This document shows positions 1-7,785 of a stretch of 64,000 bases of DNA, in pieces. The stretch is from Actinoplanes sp. TBRC 11911 (GTDB taxonomy: Bacteria; Actinomycetota; Actinomycetes; Mycobacteriales; Micromonosporaceae), in the NCBI RefSeq assembly GCF_012933445.1, contig NZ_JABBNC010000047.1, positions 1 to 64,000 on the forward strand. The letters are read 5' to 3'. Every line of letters begins with the position of its first letter. The stretch's first letter is position 1. The translations under genes and the position numbers were made by a program. The notes below the pieces were generated by a model. The model saw only the letters and a program-made list of their open reading frames with translations, searched no databases and was not told where the DNA came from.

Positions 1-4
1 ATAT

Positions 5-31
5 ATGGGCGCAACTCTCCAAGGTCTTGAG
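5..31. repeat. Half of a dispersed palindromic element, cut by the window edge
   Basis: The first 30 bases carry the arm AACTCTCCAAGGTCTTGAG preceded by ATGGGCGC. This is the reverse complement of the left arm plus the start of the loop of the elements at 8135-8191 and 17109-17157. The other arm would lie upstream of the window. The element is in the opposite orientation to the other two. Confidence 0.6.
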
Positions 32-119
32 CAATCCCAGGATGCGGTCGGCACATCCCACGTTGCAGGATGCAAAACAGCCCGCGACGCGGGAGTCGAC
101 AGCGTCAGCCGTGCCGCGG

Positions 120-265
120 GGGCGGGACTGGCCAAGGGCGGGACTGACCGCAGGCGGGACTGACCGCAGGCGGGACTGACCGCAGGCGGGACTGACCGCA
201 GGCGGGACTGGCCAGGGCGTGTGACGGGACAGGAGCGGGACTGGCCAGGAGCGGGACTGGCCGGG
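120..265. repeat. Short tandem repeats, 16-bp unit, in a gene-free stretch
   Basis: Four exact tandem copies of GGCGGGACTGACCGCA occupy about 137-200. They are flanked by degenerate copies ending in GGACTGGCC and by two copies of a GTGTGACGGGACAG motif. Nothing convincingly coding is seen in 1-357, which lies downstream of the oxidoreductase gene ending at 358. The role is unknown. Confidence 0.75.
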
Positions 266-357
266 GTGTGTGACGGGACAGCCCGGTCGGGCGTGAGGAG
301 ATGTTGTTGCACCGAAGCTGGGCGAAGCCTCGGGGACCTCTCCCCCGGGCGTACATC

Positions 358-1320
358 TTAGAGAGAAAGCACTATCCGCCGGGTGGCCTCACCGGTTGCC
401 TGGCGCTGCCACGCGTCGGCCACCGCGTCGAACGGGACCACCTCGTGCTCCACCGTCAGCCGGCCCGATGCCGCGTACGCCGCCACCGCGGCCAATGATT
501 CCGCGCGCTGCTCGATCGTCAGCTGGTTGTTCGTGTAACCGATGATGCGCAACGAACCGCTGCGCAGCGTGGCCGAGTCGATCGGGGCCGTCGCGCCGGC
601 CGCGCTGCCCAGGTTGACTAATCGGCCCTCGGGACGCAGCACGCGCAGCGCCGCGGCGGCGGGGCGGCCGAAGACCGGGTCCAGCACCAGGTCGACCGGG
701 CCCTCGGCCACCGAACGGATCCGGTCGGCCAGCACCGCCACGTCGTCCTCCTCGTACAGCGGGACGGCGACCGCGGCGCCCAGCAGCTCGGCGCGCTCGC
801 GGGAAGCCTCGGAGCGGGCCACCGCGATCACCCGGCGCGCGCCGGCCAGCAGCGCGAGCTGGATCGCGGCCTGGCCCACGACGCCGCCGGCGCCCAGCAC
901 GACCACCTGCTCGCCGGGTGCCACGCCGCCGGCCCGGGTCAGCGCCGCGTGCGCGGCCACCGCCGAGAGGCCCAGCGCCGCGATCGCCTCCAGCGGTACG
1001 CCGTGCGGCAAGGTCACCACGTCGTTCGCCGGGACGGCCACCGCCGCGGCCATGCTGCCGTCGCCGGGACGCATTCCGGCCGAGGTGGCGAACCACACCG
1101 GCGTGCCGTCCTCGCGGTGGCCGACGCCCTGCACGCCGGGCACGTACGGCAGTTCCGGCATGCCGAAGTAGCTGGTGCCGGTGGCGCAGAGCAGGTCCAG
1201 CGGGGTGATCGGCGCGGCCGCCACGCTGATCCGCACCTGGCCGTTGCCGACCGGGGGCACCGGCCGTTCGCCGACCGCGGGGGGCCGGCCACATATCGTC
1301 AGGACGGCCGCCCGGATCAT
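358..1320 (-). CDS. Zinc-type alcohol dehydrogenase / quinone oxidoreductase family protein
   Basis: This 320-residue protein has the medium-chain dehydrogenase/reductase layout: an N-terminal GroES-like half and a Rossmann half with the nucleotide-binding stretch VVVLGAGGVVGQAAIQLA near the middle. It probably reduces or oxidises an alkenal, quinone or alcohol with NAD(P)H. The catalytic-zinc cysteine and histidine pattern of true alcohol dehydrogenases is not evident, so a quinone-oxidoreductase type is more likely. The ATG at 1320 overlaps the TGA of the upstream LigA-like gene as ATGA, so the two are translationally coupled. It is the last gene of a five-gene catabolic operon and may process the ring-cleavage product or supply its precursor. 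The substrate is not known. Confidence 0.82.
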   Translation of the reverse strand: MIRAAVLTICGRPPAVGERPVPPVGNGQVRISVAAAPITPLDLLCATGTSYFGMPELPYVPGVQGVGHREDGTPVWFATSAGMRPGDGSMAAAVAVPANDVVTLPHGVPLEAIAALGLSAVAAHAALTRAGGVAPGEQVVVLGAGGVVGQAAIQLALLAGARRVIAVARSEASRERAELLGAAVAVPLYEEDDVAVLADRIRSVAEGPVDLVLDPVFGRPAAAALRVLRPEGRLVNLGSAAGATAPIDSATLRSGSLRIIGYTNNQLTIEQRAESLAAVAAYAASGRLTVEHEVVPFDAVADAWQRQATGEATRRIVLSL

Positions 1321-1679
1321 GTGGTGATATCCGGGTACGGGAGGGAGAAATGCGCGAGCCGGGCCCCGTACGCCTTCTGGTACTCCAGCGGCTCCTTGTT
1401 GTCGCGCTCGAACATCGCGATGAACAGTGTCAGCGTGAGGAACGGGTGCGCGCCGAGCTCGAACAGCTTGACGTGGTCCTGGGCGACCAATGCCTCGCGC
1501 TCGGCGGGGGCGAACGACTGCCACGTGCTGTCCTCGGCGCCGACGCTGTTGAGCAGCGAGTTGGCCATTGTGGACTCCCACCACTCGACCGTCTCGCGGG
1601 GTTCGGCCCGATAGCGTTCCACCAGTTCGGGATCGCGGTCGACCGTGTAGAGGAACTTGTCCAGCAAATACTTGCTCAT
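1317..1679 (-). CDS. LigA-like alpha subunit of a class III extradiol dioxygenase
   Basis: This 120-residue protein (MSKYLLDKFLY...) resembles the small LigA subunit of protocatechuate 4,5-dioxygenase. In that enzyme the alpha subunit is all-helical, packs over the catalytic beta subunit and shapes the substrate pocket. The LigA-type features visible are the helical fold, a conserved tract around HVKLFELGAHPFLTL, and adjacency to a LigB gene. It starts at ATG 1679, overlapping the LigB stop as ATGA, and its own stop overlaps the next start in the same way. This implies fixed stoichiometry with LigB. The aromatic substrate cannot be read from the sequence. Confidence 0.82.
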   Translation of the reverse strand: MSKYLLDKFLYTVDRDPELVERYRAEPRETVEWWESTMANSLLNSVGAEDSTWQSFAPAEREALVAQDHVKLFELGAHPFLTLTLFIAMFERDNKEPLEYQKAYGARLAHFSLPYPDITT

Positions 1680-2539
1680 GCGGGCTCCCCGTTCGGGTAC
1701 CAGGTGAAGTACGCCTCCATAGTGTGGAACAGATCGAGCGTGTCCACGTGGTCGGCTTTGCGGCCGGCCCCCGCGACGCCCATCATCAGCATGAAGTCCA
1801 TGAAGCCGTGGGTGGCGTTGCCGGGCGCGTGCAGCGAGTCCAGGGTGACCTCGCGCAGGCAGTTGTCGAGGTCGCCGGTCGCGATCCATTCCACGGCGCG
1901 CTGATCGAACTCGGGGTCCGGCCCGTGCGGTCCGAATTGTCGCGGCCCACCCAGCTCGAGCGAGAGGTGGCCGGTGCCGATGATCGCCACCCGGAGATCC
2001 GAGGGCCACGATGCCACTATTTCCCGAATCGTCTCGCCTAGTTGGACGAAACGCTTCGGCTGCGGCAGCGGCGGGGCGAAGATATTCGTATATATCGGGA
2101 CAATGGGGAGATCGCCCTCGGGCCGCAACGTGATGATCGGGCACGTGATGCTGTGGTCGATCCGCAACTCGTTGCTGAAGGCCAGATCGAACCCGGCGTC
2201 CAATCCGGAACGCAGGATATGCCCGGACAGATCCTCCTGCCCGCGCAGCGTCATCCGCGGCAGCCCGAACTCGCGCTCCTCGTTGTACCAGTTCGCGTCG
2301 TAGAACGGCGCCTTGCCGACCAGGAACTGCGGCATGTTGTCCAGCCACAACTGGTGGAAATGATCGGAGCCGACCATCACCAGCACGTCCGGGTTCGCCC
2401 GGGTCAGCGTCTCCCGGAAGGCCAGAATCTTGCGGGTCCACTCGTCCGCGAACGGCGGCCGATCCTCCCCGGTCGACGTGCTGGCCCGGTAGTAGAAGGG
2501 GTGGTGGGTGGAGGCGATGACCGCGACGATGCTAGCCAT
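1676..2539 (-). CDS. LigB-like catalytic subunit of a class III extradiol ring-cleavage dioxygenase
   Basis: This 287-residue protein belongs to the LigB family of non-haem Fe(II) dioxygenases, which cut an aromatic ring next to vicinal hydroxyls using O2. Candidate iron-ligand histidines lie at the N-terminus (ASTHHPF, residues 10-16) and in GSDHFHQLW (about 58-66). A late glutamate in LFHTMEAYF (near 270-278) fits the third ligand. A further conserved histidine sits in IGTGHLSLELGG. Protocatechuate- and gallate-type enzymes share this architecture. It lies 2 bp downstream of the citryl-CoA lyase-like gene and overlaps LigA. The catalytic assignment is firm at family level; the substrate is unknown. 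Confidence 0.88.
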   Translation of the reverse strand: MASIVAVIASTHHPFYYRASTSTGEDRPPFADEWTRKILAFRETLTRANPDVLVMVGSDHFHQLWLDNMPQFLVGKAPFYDANWYNEEREFGLPRMTLRGQEDLSGHILRSGLDAGFDLAFSNELRIDHSITCPIITLRPEGDLPIVPIYTNIFAPPLPQPKRFVQLGETIREIVASWPSDLRVAIIGTGHLSLELGGPRQFGPHGPDPEFDQRAVEWIATGDLDNCLREVTLDSLHAPGNATHGFMDFMLMMGVAGAGRKADHVDTLDLFHTMEAYFTWYPNGEPA

Positions 2540-2541
2540 AC

Positions 2542-3321
2542 TCAGTCCTCTCCGGGTTCGTAAACGGCGTTGCGGTCAACGGCACGGTAGATCTCCATGC
2601 CGATCGGCCGGCGGCGCTCCTCGGCCAGATGACCGAGCAGTCCGGCGGCGCGCGCCAGCAGGGCGAAGCCGCGCAACAGGTCGGTGGGCAGTCCCAGGTC
2701 GGCGAGGGCGGCGCCGCAGACTCCGGCCCCGTTGAGCGGCAGCGTCCGCCCGAGCACCTCGGGATGCACTCGGCCGATGGCCTCGAAAAGACGCAGATGC
2801 GGGCCTTTGAGACCCTCGGCCTCGGCGATGGAGATCAGCACGGCGGTGCGTGGATCAGCTTGCTTGTGTACGGGATGTCCCAGTCCCGGAACGAACGTTC
2901 GTTTTTCCTTCGCCCGCCGCACCGCGTCCCGCGCGATCACGTCGTAGTCCCGCTCCGTCCCGGCCTCGACCAGCGTCTCCGCCAGGAAGCGCCCGGTGTC
3001 CTCGGTAACGCCCAGGAACCGCGACCCGCCACCGAGCAGCCCCGCCGCAAGCGCCCCCTGCAACGATTCCGGCGCCGACAGATACGTCAGCCGCGCCGCG
3101 ATCGCCGTCGGCGTGAACCCGTGATCGGCCAGCGCGACCAGCACCGCCTCGAACACGCGCAACTCCCCAGCCGTGGGCCGCCGCCCGGCAACCAGCCAAT
3201 AGGCCAGCTCCCCGAACCCCACCTTGCCCATCAGGTCGGCGGCCAGATCCTGCCCGAGCAGCGAGATCGACGTCGGGGTGGACGTGCCGATCCGGGTCGG
3301 GAAACTCAGCTCCTCAGCCAC
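2542..3321 (-). CDS. Citryl-CoA lyase-like protein (citrate synthase superfamily)
   Basis: This 259-residue protein is far shorter than citrate synthase (about 370-430) but keeps the superfamily signature GLGHPVHKQADPR, with catalytic-type histidine and arginine, and the tract LPLNGAGVCGAALADLGLP. That size and pattern match stand-alone citryl-CoA lyases, which split citryl-CoA or a similar 3-hydroxyacyl-CoA into acetyl-CoA and a keto acid. It starts inside the 3' end of the CoA-transferase gene (16-bp overlap) and is followed 2 bp later by LigB. The context suggests that a tricarboxylate derived from the cleaved ring is first made into a CoA thioester and then split here. The family is seen in the sequence; the substrate is inferred. 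Confidence 0.75.
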   Translation of the reverse strand: MAEELSFPTRIGTSTPTSISLLGQDLAADLMGKVGFGELAYWLVAGRRPTAGELRVFEAVLVALADHGFTPTAIAARLTYLSAPESLQGALAAGLLGGGSRFLGVTEDTGRFLAETLVEAGTERDYDVIARDAVRRAKEKRTFVPGLGHPVHKQADPRTAVLISIAEAEGLKGPHLRLFEAIGRVHPEVLGRTLPLNGAGVCGAALADLGLPTDLLRGFALLARAAGLLGHLAEERRRPIGMEIYRAVDRNAVYEPGED

Positions 3322-4433
3322 GCGCGGATCTCCTCGCCGTGTTCGTCGAGCCCGGGCGGCGGCAACTCGTACCGCGCGGGCGTGTCGGAGAACGTGATCG
3401 GATTACGTACCGAGGGAATGCCACCCACCGTGACCACCGGCGCCAGGCCGAGCTCGTCGGCCAGCGCGACCCCGCCGTCGATGGTGTTGATCGGGGCGCA
3501 CGGCACGCCGGCCGCGAGCAGCTCGCGGAACCATTCGTCCTTGGTGCGTTTGGTGAGGCGCTCGACGAGGATCGGCCGCAGCTGCTCCCGGTTCGCGGTG
3601 CGGTCCTGATTGCGCCCGAAGCGGGGGTCGTCCGGCAGGCCGGGCAGCTCGAGCACCTGGCACAGCTTGCGGAACTGCCCGTCGTTGCCGGCGATGACGA
3701 TCAGCTCACCGTCCGAGGTGGGCAGTGGCTCGTACGGGAAGAGGCTGGGGTGTGCGTTGCCCATCCGGAACGGGATCGTGCCGCCGGCGACGTACCCGCT
3801 GGAGTGGTTGACCAGTCCGGACAGTGCCGACGACAGCAGGTTGACCTCGACGTGCTGGCCGCGACCGGTCGTCCCGCGATGGTGCAACGCGGCCAAAATC
3901 CCGATATTCGCGTGCATGCCGGCCATGACGTCGAAGACGGAAATGCCGGCGCGATAGGGCGACCCCTGCGGGTCGCCGGTCAAGCTCATCAACCCGGAGA
4001 TCGCCTGCACCATCAGGTCATAGCCGGGCATCGAAGCACCCGCCCCGGACCCGAACCCGCTGATACTGGCGTAGACGATCTTCTCGTTCGACGCCGCCAC
4101 CGTGTCGTAGTCCAGTCCGAAACGGACCAACCCGCCCGGCCGGAAGTTTTCGATCATGACGTCGGCGCGATGGGCCAGTTCCCGCGCGGCGGCGAGATCG
4201 TCGTCCTCGCGAAGATCCAGGGCGATCGAGCGCTTGTTGCGGTTGATCCCCAGGTAGTACGTCGCGACACCGTCCCGGATCGGCGGCATCCAGGTGCGGG
4301 TGTCGTCGCCGCCCGGACTCTCCACTTTGATCACCTGCGCGCCGAGGTCGGCCAGCAGCATCGTCGCGTACGGCCCGGCCAGGATCCGGGAGAAATCCGC
4401 GACGATCAGGCCCGCCAGGGGTGGGTCCGACAT
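3306..4433 (-). CDS. Family III (CaiB/BaiF) CoA-transferase
   Basis: This 375-residue protein begins MSDPPLAGLIVADFSRILAG and shows the family III features LADLGAQVIKVESPGGDDTR, NRNKRSIALDL, and the catalytic-aspartate region MPGYDLMVQAISGLMSLTG. Such enzymes move CoA between carboxylic acids through an aspartyl-CoA thioester. The ATG at 4433 fits the family start; in-frame sequence upstream runs into the divergent amidohydrolase gene and is not part of the protein. It is the first gene of the minus-strand catabolic operon and is followed by a citryl-CoA lyase-like gene, which suggests activation of a di- or tricarboxylate ring-cleavage product. The CoA donor and acceptor are unknown. Confidence 0.87.
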   Translation of the reverse strand: MSDPPLAGLIVADFSRILAGPYATMLLADLGAQVIKVESPGGDDTRTWMPPIRDGVATYYLGINRNKRSIALDLREDDDLAAARELAHRADVMIENFRPGGLVRFGLDYDTVAASNEKIVYASISGFGSGAGASMPGYDLMVQAISGLMSLTGDPQGSPYRAGISVFDVMAGMHANIGILAALHHRGTTGRGQHVEVNLLSSALSGLVNHSSGYVAGGTIPFRMGNAHPSLFPYEPLPTSDGELIVIAGNDGQFRKLCQVLELPGLPDDPRFGRNQDRTANREQLRPILVERLTKRTKDEWFRELLAAGVPCAPINTIDGGVALADELGLAPVVTVGGIPSVRNPITFSDTPARYELPPPGLDEHGEEIRAWLRS

Positions 4434-4495
4434 TACCAACCGCCCGTTCTGCGGACACTTGTCCGCCGAGTCAGCGTGCCGCGCTGATCCGAACC

Positions 4496-4560
4496 TGTCA
4501 ACACGTTCTTCATGATCCCGAAACGATCTCTTGACACCCCTTCGTGACCGGGAACACACT
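4496..4560. promoter_or_regulatory. Divergent promoter pair between CoA-transferase and amidohydrolase genes
   Basis: Two perfect TTGACA hexamers lie back to back. One reads minus (4501-4496) towards the CoA-transferase and one reads plus (4531-4536) towards the amidohydrolase. At 17-18 bp from each is a weak, similar hexamer: CACGCT on the minus strand (4478-4473) and CACACT on the plus strand (4555-4560). The 29 bp between the -35 boxes include GATCCCGAAACGATC, a candidate operator for the adjacent IclR regulator. The hexamers are seen; promoter and operator function are inferred. Confidence 0.5.
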
Positions 4561-4610
4561 GGCGCCACCGCGCTGCCCGCACAGCGGACAGGCGTCCGAG
4601 AGGGGTGGAG

Positions 4611-6047
4611 ATGAGCGCGAACGACCGGCCGGTGATCTTCCGTAACGGCCTGGTTCTCACCATGGACGACTCGCACACGGTGCTGCAGGACGCCGACGTG
4701 CTGGTCGTGGACGGCAAGATCGCTTCGGTCGGCCAGGGTCTGACCGCACCGGACGACGCGCTGGAGATCGACGCCTCCGGCGGCATCGTCATGCCCGGCA
4801 TGATCGACACGCATCGGCACATGTGGCAGACCGCGATGCGCGGGTACGGCGCCGACTGGACCCTGACGCAGTATTTCGTCTGGTATTACCTCGAGTCCGG
4901 CAAGCTGTTCCGGCCCGAGGACATGTACGCCGGCAACCTGCTCTCCGCGATCGAGGCCGTCGACTCGGGCGTGACCACCACCGTCGACTGGTCGCACGGC
5001 CTGCAGTCGGCCGACCACGCCGACGCCGCCGTGGACGCCATGGAGTCGGTGCCCGGCCGGTTCGTGCTCGCCTACGGCAACATCCAGCAGGGCCCGTGGG
5101 AGTGGTCCACCTCGCCGCAGTTCATGGACTTCTACCGGCGGCGCATTGACGGCGGCAAGCTGGCCGGCTTCCAGATGGCGTTCGACGTCACCGGCGACCC
5201 GGCGTTCCCGGAGAAGGCGGCCTTCGAGGTCGCCCGCGAACTGGGCGCCGCGGTCACCACGCACGCCGGCGTCTGGGGTGCCACCAACGACGACGGCATC
5301 CGGCTCATGCACGAGAACGGCTTCATGGGTCCGAACAACGTGTACGTGCACGCGGCCACGCTCAACCCCGACTCGTACAACCGGATCGCCGCGACCGGCG
5401 GCTCGGTCTCCGTGTCGACGGAGAGCGAGCAGAGCGCCGGTCAGGGCTACCCGCCCACCTGGATGCTGCGCAAGCACGGCATCCCGGTGTCGCTGTCGAT
5501 GGACACCAGCGTGTGGTGGAGCGGCGACCTGTTCTCGGCCATGCGCACCACGCTCAGCGCGGACCGTTCCCGCGAGCACCTGGAGGCGCACAGCAAGAAG
5601 GAGACGGTCACCCACCACCACCTACGCGCCGAGCAGGTCGTCGAGTGGGCCACCCGCGGCGGCGCGCAGGCGCTGGGGATGGACGCGCAGGTCGGCGCGC
5701 TGACCCCGGGCCGGCAGGCGGACGTCGTCCTGATCAAGAACGACGACTCGCCGGCCATGTTCCCGATCCTCAACCCGTACGGGCACGTGGTCTACCAGGC
5801 GCAGCGGGCGGACGTGCACACCGTGCTGGTCGGCGGCCGCGTGGTGAAGACGGACGGCAAGCTGGTCGATGTGGACCTCCCCGCCGCCCGCGCCAAGATC
5901 GAGGCAACGGTCTCGTACCTGCGCGACGCGTTAGGCGAGGACGCCTGGCAGGGCGGCATGAACCCGGACGTCCCGGAGACGAGCGTGCGCGAGAACCCGT
6001 ACCAGTACACCGACTACGACGCCGGCTCGGCGCAATGGAAAAATTAG
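4611..6047 (+). CDS. Amidohydrolase superfamily protein (TRZ/ATZ-like)
   Basis: This 478-residue metal-dependent hydrolase has the amidohydrolase layout: a small beta domain at both ends and a central barrel. The first metal-binding pair is in MIDTHRHMWQ (His68 and His70). Further candidate ligands are the histidine of VTTHAGVWG (about 217), that of VHAATLNPD (about 246) and the aspartate of SLSMDTSVWW (about 298). Family members deaminate or hydrolyse N-substituted rings, for example guanine, triazines and adenosyl compounds. The ATG at 4611 is chosen because AGGGG lies 5-6 bases upstream; an in-frame GTG at 4605 is less likely. It ends directly against the IclR gene. In this cluster it may release the free aromatic or an amine from a precursor. 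The substrate is unknown. Confidence 0.85.
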   Translation: MSANDRPVIFRNGLVLTMDDSHTVLQDADVLVVDGKIASVGQGLTAPDDALEIDASGGIVMPGMIDTHRHMWQTAMRGYGADWTLTQYFVWYYLESGKLFRPEDMYAGNLLSAIEAVDSGVTTTVDWSHGLQSADHADAAVDAMESVPGRFVLAYGNIQQGPWEWSTSPQFMDFYRRRIDGGKLAGFQMAFDVTGDPAFPEKAAFEVARELGAAVTTHAGVWGATNDDGIRLMHENGFMGPNNVYVHAATLNPDSYNRIAATGGSVSVSTESEQSAGQGYPPTWMLRKHGIPVSLSMDTSVWWSGDLFSAMRTTLSADRSREHLEAHSKKETVTHHHLRAEQVVEWATRGGAQALGMDAQVGALTPGRQADVVLIKNDDSPAMFPILNPYGHVVYQAQRADVHTVLVGGRVVKTDGKLVDVDLPAARAKIEATVSYLRDALGEDAWQGGMNPDVPETSVRENPYQYTDYDAGSAQWKN

Positions 6048-6839
6048 GTGGTGACCGATAACGGAAGGAGCGACTTCATCGAGGCGCTCGCACGCGGCCT
6101 CGACGTCGTCCGCTCCTTCCGGCCGGGGTCACCCTCGATGACGCTCAGCGAGATCGCCGCGCTCACCGGTCTGGCCAGGCCCACCGTGCGGCGCATTCTG
6201 ATCACATTGGAGGAGCTGGGGTACGCCCGTACGGCCGACCGTGGCTACGCCCTGACGCCGCGCGTGCTCGAACTCGGCATGGCGTACGTGAACGCCCTGA
6301 ACATGTGGGACGTGGCCCGGCCGCACATGGAGAAGCTGGTCGCGCAGACCAACGAGTCCACCTCGATGGCCCAGCTCGACGGCAGCGACATCGTGTACGT
6401 GGCCCGGGTCGCCGTCCCGAAGATCGTCACGCTCGCGGTGACGATCGGGACGCGGTTCCCGGCCGCCGCGACGTCGATGGGAAAGGTGCTGCTCGCGGCC
6501 CTGCCCCCGGCCGCGGTGCCGGCGGTGCTCGCGGAGCCGAGCCGCTCCGGGATCACGCCACGCTGGCAGCCCTCACCGGACGCGCTGTCGACGGCGCTGC
6601 GCGAGGTGCGCGCGAAGGGCTGGGCGCTGGCCGACCAGGATCTGGCGCCCGGCGTGCGTTCGGTGGCCACCGGCGTCCGCGACGGCGAGGGGCGCGTGGT
6701 CGCCGCGATCAACGTGACCGTGCACGCCGCCGAGACGTCGGTCGAGACGCTGCTGGAGGAGCACCTGCCCCGCCTGCTCCGCACGGCCGCCGACATCAGC
6801 CACGACTGGTCGCTGACCGCCGCGATCCCGCTCGCCTGA
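6048..6839 (+). CDS. IclR family transcriptional regulator
   Basis: This 263-residue protein has an N-terminal winged helix-turn-helix (about residues 8-70, with TLSEIAALTGLARPTVRRIL) and a C-terminal IclR effector domain containing VARVAVPKIVTLAVTIGTRFP, AAATSMGKVLLA and LAPGVRSVATGVRDGEG. The GTG start follows the amidohydrolase stop without a gap, so the two are co-transcribed. IclR proteins commonly control neighbouring aromatic-catabolism genes in response to a pathway intermediate. Here the likely target is the divergent promoter region at 4434-4610. A second in-frame GTG at 6051 is an alternative start. Confidence 0.92.
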   Translation: MVTDNGRSDFIEALARGLDVVRSFRPGSPSMTLSEIAALTGLARPTVRRILITLEELGYARTADRGYALTPRVLELGMAYVNALNMWDVARPHMEKLVAQTNESTSMAQLDGSDIVYVARVAVPKIVTLAVTIGTRFPAAATSMGKVLLAALPPAAVPAVLAEPSRSGITPRWQPSPDALSTALREVRAKGWALADQDLAPGVRSVATGVRDGEGRVVAAINVTVHAAETSVETLLEEHLPRLLRTAADISHDWSLTAAIPLA

Positions 6840-6857
6840 CCGCAGCCCACCACCCGC

Positions 6858-6960
6858 CGACGCCCCGATTCCGCCGGCGCGTTTTGCGGCTCGGGCCGAC
6901 GCCCCGATTCGGCCGGCGCGTTTTGCGGCTCGGGCCGACGCCACGATCCCGGCCGCCGAC
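6858..6960. repeat. 39-bp tandem repeat, about 2.5 copies
   Basis: Two nearly identical 39-bp units begin at 6858 and 6897, each starting CGACGCCCCGATTC and ending TTTTGCGGCTCGGGC. A third, degenerate unit begins at 6936. The repeat fills the gap between the IclR gene and the small gene at 7092. No coding function is seen. Confidence 0.8.
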
Positions 6961-7091
6961 GCCCCCGTTCTCGAGGATCACCCCCGGCCCCCGAGCCGTC
7001 GATCGCTTCGATGCTGGTATGGCGGGGAGCCCAACCGATCCGGCCGGCGGGACTGCTGCGGTTGGACGCCGGTCGTGCCAGCCTTGATGTC

Positions 7092-7412
7092 ATGAAGCTT
7101 GTCACCGACCTCTTCGACCCCGAGCCATTGCAGTGGGGCTTGCGCGGCGACCCGTGGGCTTGGCGAGCACTCCGCGAACATCTCTCCGGCATGTACCTCC
7201 CGCCATCGATGGGCGAGGTCGAGATGCTCCTGTACGCCTCGTTCGACCGCGTCGTCGGAGTGGAGCTTGCGACCGAGCCCGCTCCCTGGGTGTACCGCGA
7301 CGAGTTCGCCAACGACCCGGGCCTGAGCAGCGGAAACGTCCACTTGGAAACGTGGCGCTCCACTTTGCTGCCCCTCTTGATCGACCGCGCAAGCTCCGAG
7401 ATCAGGGAGTAG
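7092..7412 (+). CDS. Small hypothetical protein
   Basis: This 106-residue protein was not recognised. It begins MKLVTDLFDPEPLQWGLRGD and contains an acidic, aromatic-rich stretch (EMLLYASFDRVVGVELATEP, then PWVYRDEFAND). No signal peptide, membrane segment or obvious catalytic motif is seen. The ATG at 7092 is the natural start. An in-frame extension to 7011 would run into noncoding sequence and is not needed. The gene sits alone between a 39-bp repeat array and a long repeat-rich region, with no operon partner. The codon pattern looks like that of its genome neighbours. Function cannot be assigned. Confidence 0.65.
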   Translation: MKLVTDLFDPEPLQWGLRGDPWAWRALREHLSGMYLPPSMGEVEMLLYASFDRVVGVELATEPAPWVYRDEFANDPGLSSGNVHLETWRSTLLPLLIDRASSEIRE

Positions 7413-7558
7413 CGCGACTGAGCGAGGAGCCGCGCCAAGATCGCCAGCAGTACGCCCCTCGACGCAAGATCGCCAGCAGTACGCCCGTGCTCAGCGCGAG
7501 CCACGACGCCTGCACCCCTTCGGCGCCCGCATCACACAGCGCACCTTCGACGGCGCAG

Positions 7559-7785
7559 CATCCCACGCCACCCGGATTTGTTCCCGACCACCGCGCAGCG
7601 CGACCGACGCGATGCCCCTCAATTCCGACGGCGCGGCATCCCACGCGACCCGGATTTGTTCCCGACCACCGCGCAGCGCGACCGACGCGATGCCCCTCAA
7701 TTCCGACGGCGCGGCATCCCACGCGACCCGGATTTGTTCCCGACCACCGCGGAGCGCGACCGACGCGATGCCCCTCAGTTCCGAA
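7559..7785. repeat. 78-bp tandem repeat, three copies
   Basis: Three near-identical units begin at 7559, 7637 and 7715 with CATCCCACG and run through CGGATTTGTTCCCGACCACC to CCCTCAATTCCGA. The copies differ by only a few substitutions. The period of 78 equals 26 codons, so open frames pass through on both strands. There are no unique spacers, so this is not a CRISPR array. Confidence 0.85.

Noticed and set aside
2542..3321. Citrate synthase
   Set aside because: At 259 residues it lacks a large part of citrate synthase. Size and context fit a citryl-CoA lyase-like protein better.
3306..5621. CoA-transferase extended by 396 residues upstream
   Set aside because: The extra part covers the divergent promoter and the amidohydrolase gene. 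The family start is at 4433.
7559..7785. Possible CRISPR array
   Set aside because: Units are contiguous 78-bp tandem copies with no unique spacers and no cas genes nearby.
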